DNA from: Hyphomicrobiales bacterium
GTDB taxonomy: Bacteria; Pseudomonadota; Alphaproteobacteria; Rhizobiales; Rhizobiaceae
Reading direction: 5' to 3'
Length of the DNA: 64,000 nucleotides
Assembly: GCA_900471605.1 (NCBI GenBank)
Contig: UCEY01000035.1
Span: 1 to 64,000, forward strand
Shown here piece by piece: positions 45,009-53,703 of the stretch (position 1 is the stretch's first letter; every line of letters starts with the position of its first letter). Below the pieces are notes generated by a model, which worked only from the letters and a program-made list of their open reading frames with translations, searched no databases and was not told where the DNA came from. A program made the position numbers and the translations under genes.

Positions 45009-45905
45009 ATGACCGCTCCATTCCGCCCGCCGCTTCCGCTGCTCGATAATGATGTATTGCGCACGTTCGTGGCGATTGCCGAGACCGGCAACTTCTCGAC
45101 CGCCGCCGACGCGGTTCTGCGTACTCCTTCGGCCGTCTCGATGCAGATCAAGAAACTGGAAGAGCAGTTGAAGACGACGCTTTTCCTGCGCGATGCCCGC
45201 TCGGTATCGCTGACGCAGCATGGCGAAATGCTGCTTTCCTATGCGCGGCGCATGCTGGCGCTCTCCAACGAGGCGGTGTCACGTTTCGTCATGCCGGAAC
45301 TCTCCGGCGTGGTCCGGCTCGGCGCGCCGGACGATATCGCCGAACGTCTTCTGCCGAAGGTGCTGAAAGATTTCGGTGAGAGCTTTCCGGGCATCATGGT
45401 CGATGTCACCGTCGATATGAGCCTGGCGCTCAGGAAGCGCATGGACGAGCAGCGGCTGGATCTCGCGTTGATCAACTGCGCCACCCGGCCTTTCGCGACG
45501 GCGGGCGAGATGATCCATACGGAGCGACTGGTCTGGGCCGGCGCGAAATGCGGAACCGCCTATCTGCGCGATCCGCTGCCGATTTCGGTCTGGGAGGACG
45601 GCTGCGTCTGGCGCCAGGATGCGATCGCCCAGCTCGAGAAACACAAGCGGACCTATCGCATCGCCTATGCGAGCGCCCACACGATGGCGCAGCGCGCCGC
45701 GGTCTTGTCCGACCTCGCGATCGCGCCTTTCCCGCGCTCTTACGTGACCGATGACATGCAGATACTCGGCGCGAAGGAAGGCCTGCCGGAATTGATCAAC
45801 TTTGATATCCGGCTGTTGACCGCCCCGCAGCTTTCCGTACCCGGCAAGGCCGTGGCAGAGAGCATCCGCGAGGCGTTCGGCTCCATGGTCGCCGCTGCGG
45901 CCTGA
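45009..45905 (+). CDS. LysR-family transcriptional regulator
   Basis: LTTR of 298 residues. Helix-turn-helix FVAIAETGNFSTAADAVLRT then PSAVSMQIKKLEEQL; the effector domain is of the LrhA/PecT-like type. The ATG at 45009 has GAGG 6 bases upstream. It ends 2 bases from the corrinoid-reactivase gene, transcribed toward it. A role in regulating the neighbouring C1 genes is possible but not shown by position, since it is convergent. Confidence 0.92.
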   Translation: MTAPFRPPLPLLDNDVLRTFVAIAETGNFSTAADAVLRTPSAVSMQIKKLEEQLKTTLFLRDARSVSLTQHGEMLLSYARRMLALSNEAVSRFVMPELSGVVRLGAPDDIAERLLPKVLKDFGESFPGIMVDVTVDMSLALRKRMDEQRLDLALINCATRPFATAGEMIHTERLVWAGAKCGTAYLRDPLPISVWEDGCVWRQDAIAQLEKHKRTYRIAYASAHTMAQRAAVLSDLAIAPFPRSYVTDDMQILGAKEGLPELINFDIRLLTAPQLSVPGKAVAESIREAFGSMVAAAA

Positions 45906-45907
45906 GG

Positions 45908-47944
45908 TTACTCGCGGCCGCGGCGACGTCTGCGGCCGCCATCCCCCGAAGCTTCGGCCAGCGCCTTGCGCTCCGGAAGCGTCACGACCGATGCCAGGTG
46001 CGGGAAGGGATCGACCTTGTTCGGCAGCGCCATGGCATGGACGAAATGCTCCTGGAATTTTGGCTCCAGGGCCGTCTCGATCTTCTCGATCCTGCTGACG
46101 GTTTCCTCGATTTCGCGGCGATAGCTGCGATTGAGGAGGCACATGCGTGCGCCTGTGCCGGCGGCGTTTCCGACCGATTTGACGCGGGCAAGGTCGCAAT
46201 CCGGGATAAGGCCCAGCACCATCGCATATTTGGGATCGATGAACGTGCCGAAGGCGCCGGCGAGCCCGATCCGATCGACATGGTCGATACCCTGCTTGTC
46301 CATCAACAGTTTCACGCCGGCATAGAGCGCCGCCTTGGCGAGCTGGATGGCGCGCACGTCGTTCTGGGTCACGGTGATGCGCTGCTCGCCGTCATGGACG
46401 AGATAGGAGAAGGTCCGGCCGTTCTGCAGGATGCGCGGTGAACGCTCCGCCATGGCGCCATCCACGACGCCGTCCTCGGAGATCAATCCGGCGAGATACA
46501 TTTCGGCGATCACTTCGATGATGGCGGAGCCGCAGATGCCGGTAATGCCCGTTGTTGCCGCCGCCTCCGCGAAGCCCGGCTCGTCGGACCAGGGCTCGAC
46601 GCCGATCACCCGGAACCGCGGTTCGAGCGTTGTCGCATCGATTCGGATACGCTCGATGGCGCCGGGCGCGGCGCGCTGGCCGGAGGAGATTTCAGCGCCC
46701 TCGAAGGCTGGACCGGTCGGCGAGGAGGCCGCGACGACGCGTGTCGAATTGCCGAGCACGATTTCCGCATTGGTGCCGATATCGACCAGCAGCATCATCT
46801 CGTCCTGCCGGTGCGGTCCTTCCGACAGCGTCGCCGCGGCCGCATCCGCGCCGACATGGCCGGCAATGCAGGGCAGGAGATAGGTGCGGGTGCCTTCGTT
46901 CATCGACAGGCCGATCTCGGCGGATTTGACCTGCACGGCGCCGGAAACGGCAAGCGCAAACGGGGCTCCGCCGAGTTCCGTCGGGTCGATGCCGAGGAAG
47001 AGGTGATGCATGATCGGATTGCCGACGAAGACGCTGTCGAGAATATCGGTCCGCGACACGCCGCCTTCGCTGCAGACCTTGTCGATCAGGCCGTTCAGGG
47101 CCTCGCGCACGGCCAATGTCATCGCCTCGCGGCCATCCGGGTTCATCATCACATAGGAGACCCGGCTCATCAGATCCTCGCCGAAGCGGATCTGCGGGTT
47201 CGACGTGCCGGCAGACGCCACGGTACGGCCCGACAGCAGCGAGGAGAGATGCATGGCGATCGTGGTCGAGCCGATATCGCAGGCGATGCCATAGGCCTCG
47301 TTCTTGAGGCCCGGATAGAGCGCGACAAGCCGGGCACGGTCGTTCTCGGGGTCCTTATGGACCGCCGCGGTGACCTTCCATTCGCCCTTGCGCAGGATCT
47401 GCTGGACCTTGGAGACCAGATGGAAATCGACGTCGAGATCGTCGAAATGCCAGTCGGCGGCAAGTGCCGCCTTCAGCCGGTCGAGATCGCCGAGCGGCTT
47501 TTCCATGTCGGGCTCTTCCACCTCGACATAACACATGCGGATCGCCGGATTGCGGTCGAAGACCCGCTCGTCGGCCGCCTTGCGGACCACTTGGGCATTG
47601 ATCACCGTATCCTGGGGAACGTCGATGACGAGATCGCCGAGGATCTGCGCGGAGCAGGAGAGACGGCGGCCTTCTGGAAGCCCTCGTACGCGATCGTACC
47701 GCTCTTCCTTCGGGCCGAGCGGCGAGAGGTGATCATCGGACGAGGTGATGCCGTGCTTGGCGAAATTGCCTTCCTGCACCGAAACCTGGCAGCGCCCGCA
47801 GGTCGCCCGTCCGCCACAGACGCTCTCGACATAGACGCCCAACTGGCGCGCGGCATCGAGCACCGGCGTGCCGGCCGGAAACCGGCCGCGCTTGCCCGAC
47901 GGCATGAAGAGGACGAGGGGATCTCTCTTGGAAATATCCGCCAT
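45908..47944 (-). CDS. ASKHA/2Fe-2S corrinoid protein reactivase (RACE-like) with Arg tail
   Basis: Protein of 678 residues that reductively reactivates oxidised corrinoid proteins at ATP cost. N-terminal plant-type 2Fe-2S domain with C43, C49, C52 and C97 (VESVCGGRATCGRC, RRLSCSAQ), a linker, then the DUF4445/ASKHA ATPase-like fold (ACDIGSTTIAMH, LLVDIGTNAEIVLG). The C-terminus ends SGDGGRRRRRGRE, an arginine-rich tail also found on its neighbours. It is the most downstream gene of the minus-strand corrinoid operon; the methyl-THF methyltransferase lies 11 bases upstream. Confidence 0.92.
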   Translation of the reverse strand: MADISKRDPLVLFMPSGKRGRFPAGTPVLDAARQLGVYVESVCGGRATCGRCQVSVQEGNFAKHGITSSDDHLSPLGPKEERYDRVRGLPEGRRLSCSAQILGDLVIDVPQDTVINAQVVRKAADERVFDRNPAIRMCYVEVEEPDMEKPLGDLDRLKAALAADWHFDDLDVDFHLVSKVQQILRKGEWKVTAAVHKDPENDRARLVALYPGLKNEAYGIACDIGSTTIAMHLSSLLSGRTVASAGTSNPQIRFGEDLMSRVSYVMMNPDGREAMTLAVREALNGLIDKVCSEGGVSRTDILDSVFVGNPIMHHLFLGIDPTELGGAPFALAVSGAVQVKSAEIGLSMNEGTRTYLLPCIAGHVGADAAAATLSEGPHRQDEMMLLVDIGTNAEIVLGNSTRVVAASSPTGPAFEGAEISSGQRAAPGAIERIRIDATTLEPRFRVIGVEPWSDEPGFAEAAATTGITGICGSAIIEVIAEMYLAGLISEDGVVDGAMAERSPRILQNGRTFSYLVHDGEQRITVTQNDVRAIQLAKAALYAGVKLLMDKQGIDHVDRIGLAGAFGTFIDPKYAMVLGLIPDCDLARVKSVGNAAGTGARMCLLNRSYRREIEETVSRIEKIETALEPKFQEHFVHAMALPNKVDPFPHLASVVTLPERKALAEASGDGGRRRRRGRE

Positions 47945-47955
47945 GATTGCTGTAT

Positions 47956-48915
47956 CTACTCCATTCGCGCTCCGGCGCCAGCCCGTGCCGCCCGGCCACC
48001 CCGACGGCCGCCCGCCGCCGAAGGTGCCGCCGCCGCGACCACACCGCCTTCGGCCGGCTTGTGGTCGCGATAGGTCATGATCCAGTTGCCGCAGTTCTGG
48101 TCGGTGCCGTTCAGGACGTTGGCGGCGCGTACCGCTTCCATTTCCTGCGGGCGGCAGGGGTTCATGATCGCCGATGTCATGCCGGCACCGATCACCATCG
48201 GGATGAAGCCGGCATTGATGCCGTGGCGGTGCGGCAGGCCGAAGGAGATGTTGGAAAGCCCGCAGGTCGTATTGACCTTCAGTTCCTCGCGCAGCCGCCG
48301 CAGCAGCGCAAAGACCTGCAGGCCGGCACTGCCGAGCGCGCCGATCGGCATGACCAGCGGATCGACGACGATGTCATGCGGCTTGATGCCGTAATCGGCG
48401 GCGCGCTCGACGATCTTCCTTGCGACCGCGAAACGCACGTCGGGATCCATCGAAATGCCGGTCTCGTCGTTGGAGATCGCCACGACGGGTACGTCGTATT
48501 TCTTGCAGAGGGGAAGGATCGCCTCGAGCTTTTCCTCTTCGCCGGTGACCGAGTTGACGAGCGGCCGGCCCTTGGCGACCTTCAGCGCCGCCTCGATCGC
48601 CGCGGTCACGGAACTGTCGATCGACAGCGGCACATCGACGAGGCCCTGGACGATTTCGAGCGTCTGCACGAGCAGGCCCGGTTCGGTCTCGTTGGGATTG
48701 ACCGAGGTGACGCCGGCATTGACGTCGAGCATGGTGGCGCCTGCGGCCACCTGTTCCAGCGCATCCTTGATGACCGTATCGAAATTACCCTCGATCATCT
48801 CCGCGGCGAGCTTCTTGCGGCCCGTCGGGTTGATGCGTTCGCCGATCACGCAGAAGGGCTGGTCGAAGCCGATCACGATCTCCCGGGTTGCGGATGCGAC
48901 GATGGTGCGGGTCAT
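47956..48915 (-). CDS. Methyltetrahydrofolate:corrinoid methyltransferase (MeTr, pterin-binding) with Arg/Gly tail
   Basis: Pterin-binding TIM-barrel of 319 residues (PF00809), as in MetH module 2 and acetogen MeTr. Seen are GERINPTGRKKL, MLDVNAG, SIDSSV and NSVTGEEEKLEAI, and SNDETGISM. In a demethylation pathway it would run in the direction methyl-corrinoid to methyl-THF. The last 21 residues (SAAGGRRGGRAARAGAGARM...) form a disordered Arg/Gly tail. It lies 11 bases upstream of the reactivase gene and 51 bases downstream of the PF13769-like gene. Confidence 0.93.
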   Translation of the reverse strand: MTRTIVASATREIVIGFDQPFCVIGERINPTGRKKLAAEMIEGNFDTVIKDALEQVAAGATMLDVNAGVTSVNPNETEPGLLVQTLEIVQGLVDVPLSIDSSVTAAIEAALKVAKGRPLVNSVTGEEEKLEAILPLCKKYDVPVVAISNDETGISMDPDVRFAVARKIVERAADYGIKPHDIVVDPLVMPIGALGSAGLQVFALLRRLREELKVNTTCGLSNISFGLPHRHGINAGFIPMVIGAGMTSAIMNPCRPQEMEAVRAANVLNGTDQNCGNWIMTYRDHKPAEGGVVAAAAPSAAGGRRGGRAARAGAGARME

Positions 48916-48966
48916 GTCTTCCTCCAGGCGCGCGACGCGGCGCCAAACGATGTGGTTGTCTGAACG

Positions 48967-49269
48967 TCAGGCGGTCTCGCGGCCGCCGGCCTTGACCAGC
49001 GCGACGAGTTTTTCCCGGTCATAGGCTGCTTCGAGCTCGCCAGCCGCCCTGTCGGCCTCGGCTTCGAGATCGTCGGAAACGGGCATCGGATCGGCCTTGC
49101 GCCATTCGGCGAGATAGTCGTCAGTCTCAGCGGCGCCGGTGCGCATCGCGCACATGTCGATCGCCTCGGTGAAGCGCAGCGACAGTTCCCGCTTGGCGGT
49201 CTGGCGGCCCTTCTTGATGATCACCTGCGCTGGAATATCCCGCCAGAAGACGACGATGCGATCGGCCAT
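48967..49269 (-). CDS. PF13769-type small conserved protein (so-called virulence factor)
   Basis: Protein of 100 residues starting MADRIVVFWRDIPAQVIIKK. This matches the Virulence_fact family, a misleading name for a small soluble protein repeatedly found next to MttB/corrinoid genes in rhizobia. GGAGGAG precedes the ATG at 49269 by 5 bases; an extension to 49347 is signal-like but non-conserved. Conserved W15, RRD-type acidic and basic pairs and no cysteine suggest a structural or adaptor role. Function unknown. Confidence 0.8.
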   Translation of the reverse strand: MADRIVVFWRDIPAQVIIKKGRQTAKRELSLRFTEAIDMCAMRTGAAETDDYLAEWRKADPMPVSDDLEAEADRAAGELEAAYDREKLVALVKAGGRETA

Positions 49270-49384
49270 GAACTCCTCCGTGTTGAACGCAGCATGCACG
49301 GGCGCGGCGGGCAAGACTGCGCTTGCCACGACGTCGCACACAGCCAATTACGACGTGGATGCCGGAGGGCCTTACCAGATGCGC

Positions 49385-50158
49385 CTACCAGATGTTTCGG
49401 GTCAGCCCGTGGTAGACCCAGGTCCAGACCGGCGGCGGGAAGCGGAGAGCGGAGAGACCTTGCGGCTGGTACGGTCTGAGGGTGCCGTCGATGGCGTCAC
49501 GCAGCGCGCGAACGCTGATGTCGACGGAAGACGCGGTCATCAGCAACGGATAGGTGGCGAGCGTATCGGCGCGCGCCGGCGTCACGCGGTTCTCGTAAAG
49601 CGTCCCGCCGGTATCGATGCCCTTGTCGACCAGATGCACGGTCGCGCCAAAATTCTTCTCGTCACCTTCGACGCGCGACCAGTAGCCGCCCATCTGGCCG
49701 CGATACATGGGGTTGATGCCGGCATGGAAATTGATGACGGGGCAGGGGATCGCGGCAAGCGTCGCGGGCGAGAGGATGCGGCAGGATATGGTGAAGATCG
49801 CGGCCGGTTTCAGGCTTGTCACCGCTGCGTGACAGGCCGGATCGTTGAGCGATGGCACATGCGTGACGGGGATCGCCGGGTTCGGCTCGGCGGAATGGCC
49901 GTAGTCGCGGATGATGTCGGCGGAGCGCCTTGCCGCAACGCTCTTGGTCAGCCTCGAGGCGATCATCGTCGCGAGCTGGCCAAGCGCGGTCAGCCAGCCG
50001 AACCGCCGGGCGCGGCGTTTCAGCAGCGTGCCCTTCGATTCCGGCTGCTCCTCGATGACATGCAGATCGGGAAAGTGTTTTGCCAGCGCGTTGATCATCA
50101 CCTGCGGGTTCACCCCGCCTGACGTCATCACCACGATCCGAGAATTCCGGTCCTGCAT
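49385..50158 (-). CDS. Formyltransferase-like protein
   Basis: Formyl-transferase fold of 257 residues, related to PurN/Fmt. The catalytic triad is visible: N143 and H145 in VINFHAGINPMYRG and D182 in VDKGIDTGG, so it should be a functional formyl (or hydroxymethyl) transferase or 10-formyl-THF hydrolase-like enzyme; the N-terminal 110 residues carry an extra, basic insertion relative to PurN. GGAGGGGACG precedes the ATG at 50158; the frame extends to 50251. It sits inside the C1 operon between DUF1638 and PF13769-like genes. Substrate unknown. Confidence 0.78.
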   Translation of the reverse strand: MQDRNSRIVVMTSGGVNPQVMINALAKHFPDLHVIEEQPESKGTLLKRRARRFGWLTALGQLATMIASRLTKSVAARRSADIIRDYGHSAEPNPAIPVTHVPSLNDPACHAAVTSLKPAAIFTISCRILSPATLAAIPCPVINFHAGINPMYRGQMGGYWSRVEGDEKNFGATVHLVDKGIDTGGTLYENRVTPARADTLATYPLLMTASSVDISVRALRDAIDGTLRPYQPQGLSALRFPPPVWTWVYHGLTRNIW

Positions 50159-50216
50159 CGTCCCCTCCGCACCAGCGTAAGGGCCGCACTCTTTAGCCGA
50201 AGGACCGAAGAAACGG

Positions 50217-50858
50217 TTAAACCGAGCGTAACGCCTGCGTGAGGTCGCCATATCCGGTGAAGCGATATTCGTATTCCAGGCCGAGATAGCCGGCCGCCGC
50301 GCGCGCCTTGTCCTGAAGCGCCTCGTCCTCCTCCTGGCTGAGATAGACGAGCTTTCGATAATTGCCGAAATACATGTCCTTCAGCTGCGGATGGCGGTCG
50401 AGGCCGAGCGGTTCGATAACGAAGGCCTCGAACTGGCGGGCGAGGAAGTCGGTCAGGAAAAAGGAGAACAGGTCTTCGTCCGCTTTTGCTGCAAACGCAT
50501 CATTGCCGGCGAAGAAGGAATAACAGTGCGGGCCTTCGATGCGGGCGATGCCCTCGCGTGCGCAGAGCCGGTCGATCTCGCCGCCGGTTCCGCAATCGGC
50601 ATAGGCGAAAAAGATCTTTTCGAAGCCGGCTTTCCGCGCCTCGGCGACGGCCTTTTCAAGCCCCGGGACGATCTTCTGCGGATAGGCGTGCCAGATCGCC
50701 GGCAGGCAGTTGAGGTCGATATGGCCGAGGCCCTGCTGCCCGGAAACGGCGAGAATTTCGCGCGCGATCGCTCCGCACGCGATCACGTGAACTTTTTCGC
50801 GAGTTGAACGTTCCTTTGCCGGAAATTCCATTTCCGCCACGATCTCATCTCTTCTCAT
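50217..50858 (-). CDS. DUF1638 protein
   Basis: Soluble protein of 213 residues of DUF1638, a family frequently encoded with corrinoid-dependent methyltransferases in bacteria and archaea. Landmarks: VHVIACGAIAREILAV, FFAYADCGTGGEIDRL (conserved D-C-G-T-G-G, likely a cofactor or metal site), GPHCYSFFAGNDAFAA and YLSQEEDEALQDKARAAA. Start uncertain between 50858 and 50831. First gene of the minus-strand operon 50.9-45.9 kb, divergent from the small lipoprotein gene. Function unknown. Confidence 0.85.
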   Translation of the reverse strand: MRRDEIVAEMEFPAKERSTREKVHVIACGAIAREILAVSGQQGLGHIDLNCLPAIWHAYPQKIVPGLEKAVAEARKAGFEKIFFAYADCGTGGEIDRLCAREGIARIEGPHCYSFFAGNDAFAAKADEDLFSFFLTDFLARQFEAFVIEPLGLDRHPQLKDMYFGNYRKLVYLSQEEDEALQDKARAAAGYLGLEYEYRFTGYGDLTQALRSV

Positions 50859-50872
50859 CGGAGTATTCTATC

Positions 50873-51031
50873 ATGACGGCCAAGACAGTCACGGTGATCG
50901 CAGCACTTCTCGCGACGATGGTTTCACTCGCCTCCTGCGGCAATACCATCCGCGGCATGGGCAAGGATGCGGCCAACACCGTCAACGCCACGCAGGATGC
51001 TGGCCGCCGGGTCGATCGCGCCGCGCGCTAA
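50873..51031 (+). CDS. Entericidin-type small lipoprotein
   Basis: 52-residue lipoprotein precursor: N-terminal hydrophobic segment VTVIAALLATMVSLASCG with the lipobox LASC, then a short polar body (NTIRGMGKDAANTVNATQDAGR) as in EcnA/EcnB entericidins, small lipoproteins linked to stress or autolysis. GGAG lies 10 bases upstream. It is convergent with the corrinoid protein gene. Confidence 0.87.
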   Translation: MTAKTVTVIAALLATMVSLASCGNTIRGMGKDAANTVNATQDAGRRVDRAAR

Positions 51032-51061
51032 GAGGTCGCCGTCAGCAAGCCGTCCGGTGCC

Positions 51062-51763
<702 letters not shown>

Positions 51764-51880
51764 GCAATGCTTCCCTTCGTTCGAGGGGCCGGCTGTTCGA
51801 GCCGGCAAATCAGACGCTGACCGTCTTGACTATCTGTACCTTTATTTCGCTTGGCAATTTCTTTCGTATGCGACAGCGGC

Positions 51881-51898
51881 GCGTCGGAAAAACGACGC
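51881..51898. promoter_or_regulatory. Inverted repeat in the mttB/corrinoid divergent promoter
   Basis: Perfect 6-bp arms GCGTCG / CGACGC around GAAAAA, centrally placed in the 264-base gap between the divergent corrinoid-protein and mttB genes. A plausible shared operator, for instance for the GlxA/GbdR-like regulator, but this is only positional inference. Confidence 0.35.
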
Positions 51899-52027
51899 AG
51901 GTTCGCGGCGAGAATGTCTGTCCTGTACAAACCCGTGACGCAGAAAGGCGGGGCTCGGCTTGCGCTTGGGCCTAGCATGGCTCATCAAAAGCTTGAGGCG
52001 CTTGTCAAAGCGGAGGCGAGGAAGCAC

Positions 52028-53602
52028 ATGGACGATTTGACCCCAGAGACGGAACCGGCAGGCGGTGGCGCGAGACGCGGTCGCGGCGAGCGGGGAGCGG
52101 CAGGCCGCCGTGCGGCGCGGGCCGGCAGCGGCCCCGGCCCGTCCCTGCCTTACATCATCCGTAAAATCGGGGTTTACGAAGTGCTGGACGAAGAGGGGCT
52201 GGCTCTCATCGAACGCAACGCCGATCTTATCCTGGAAGAGATCGGCATCGAATTCCGCGACGACGACGAAGCGCTCGATCTCTGGGCCAAGGCCGGCGCG
52301 GATGTCCAGGGCCACCGGGTGCATTTCCCGAAGGGCCTCTGCCGCGAACTTCTCAAGACCGCGCCGAGCGAATTCACCTGGCATGCGCGCAATCCGGAAC
52401 GCAACGTCCAGATCGGCGGCAAGGCGACGGTGTTTGCGCCGGTCTACGGCCCTCCCTTCGTGCGCGATCTCGACGGCAAGCGCCGTTATGCGACGATCGA
52501 GGATTTCCGCAATTTCGTGAAGCTCGCCTATATGGCGCCGTCGATGCATTCGTCGGGCGGCACGGTCTGCGAACCGGTAGACGTGCCGGTCAACAAGCGG
52601 CATCTCGACATGGTCTACAGCCATATCAAATATTCCGACAAGCCGTTCATGGGTTCGGTCACGGCGCCGGAGCGCGCCGAGGACACGATCGCGATGGCGA
52701 AACTGGTGTTCGGCGACGAGTTCGTCGAGAACAATTGCGTCACGCTGAACCTCATCAACGCCAATTCGCCGATGGTGTTCGACGGAACCATGCTGGGCGC
52801 GCTGAAAGTCTATGCGCGGCATAATCAGGCTTCCGTCGTTTCACCCTTCATCCTGTCCGGCGCCATGAGCCCGGTGACGGTGACGGGCACGCTGACGCAG
52901 ATCCTGGCCGAAGTGCTGGCCGGCGCGGCGCTGACCCAGCTGATCCGCAAGGGTTCGCCGGTCCTGTTCGGCACGTTCGCGGCATCGATCTCGATGCAGT
53001 CGGGCGCGCCCACTTTCGGCACGCCGGAACCGTCACTGGTCTCTTACGGCGCAGCCCAGCTCGCCCGGCGTCTCGGCCTGCCGTTCCGCACCGGCGGTTC
53101 GCTTTGCGGCTCGAAAGTGCCGGATGCGCAGGCGGCGCACGAATCGGCCAACACGCTGAACACGACATTGCTCGCCGGCACCAATTTCGTGCTGCATGCG
53201 GCGGGCTGGCTGGAAGGCGGCCTGGTGTCGTCCTATGAGAAATTCATGATCGACCAGGACCAACTCGGCATGATGCAGAAGATGGCGCAGGGCGTCGATC
53301 TTTCCGAAGAAGGCCAGGCGCTTGACGCCATCCGCGAGGTCGGCCCGGGCAGCCACTATCTCGGCTGCGCGCACACCCAGGCGCATTTCCAGACGGCGTT
53401 CTATCGTTCGGCGCTGATGGACAACAACTCGTTCGAGCAGTGGGAGATCGAGGGCGAGAAGCGGATCGAGCAGCGCGCCAATGCGCTCTGCCGCTCCTGG
53501 CTCGACAGTTACGAAGCGCCGCCGCTCGACCCGGCGATCGACGAGGCGCTGCTCGCCTTCATCAAGGACCGCAAGGATTCGATGCCCGACGCCTTCACCT
53601 GA
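52028..53602 (+). CDS. mttB: MttB-family methyltransferase, non-pyrrolysine (glycine-betaine type), with Arg/Gly N-terminal tail
   Basis: Corrinoid-dependent methyltransferase of 524 residues, COG5598. The frame runs without an in-frame amber codon, so it is a non-pyrrolysine homologue; characterised members of this class demethylate glycine betaine or similar quaternary amines to their tertiary amines. Core motifs include LHMVYSHIKYSDKPF-like DMVYSHIKYSDKPFMGSV, VSPFILSGAMSPVT and GSLCGSKVPDAQAAHES. Residues 11-38 (RRGRGERGAAGRRAARAG) are a disordered Arg/Gly tail. The ATG at 52028 has GAGGA 5 bases upstream; the frame opens back to 51851 with non-conserved sequence. Substrate inferred from the setting. 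Confidence 0.92.
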   Translation: MDDLTPETEPAGGGARRGRGERGAAGRRAARAGSGPGPSLPYIIRKIGVYEVLDEEGLALIERNADLILEEIGIEFRDDDEALDLWAKAGADVQGHRVHFPKGLCRELLKTAPSEFTWHARNPERNVQIGGKATVFAPVYGPPFVRDLDGKRRYATIEDFRNFVKLAYMAPSMHSSGGTVCEPVDVPVNKRHLDMVYSHIKYSDKPFMGSVTAPERAEDTIAMAKLVFGDEFVENNCVTLNLINANSPMVFDGTMLGALKVYARHNQASVVSPFILSGAMSPVTVTGTLTQILAEVLAGAALTQLIRKGSPVLFGTFAASISMQSGAPTFGTPEPSLVSYGAAQLARRLGLPFRTGGSLCGSKVPDAQAAHESANTLNTTLLAGTNFVLHAAGWLEGGLVSSYEKFMIDQDQLGMMQKMAQGVDLSEEGQALDAIREVGPGSHYLGCAHTQAHFQTAFYRSALMDNNSFEQWEIEGEKRIEQRANALCRSWLDSYEAPPLDPAIDEALLAFIKDRKDSMPDAFT

Positions 53603-53703
53603 AGAGAGCCCGATGCCGCCAGGGAGCAAGGCGGCGCCAGGCTGGTCGCCGATTTCATCCAGGAAGGGGTCTGGCGGCCGCACTACCGATACCAGGGGCC
53701 ACG

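Noticed and set aside
51764..52027. Possible cobalamin riboswitch before mttB or the corrinoid gene
   Set aside because: No B12-box; only a short inverted repeat is present.
52028..53602. Possible pyrrolysine residue in MttB
   Set aside because: The frame runs through without an in-frame TAG, so it belongs to the non-pyrrolysine branch.
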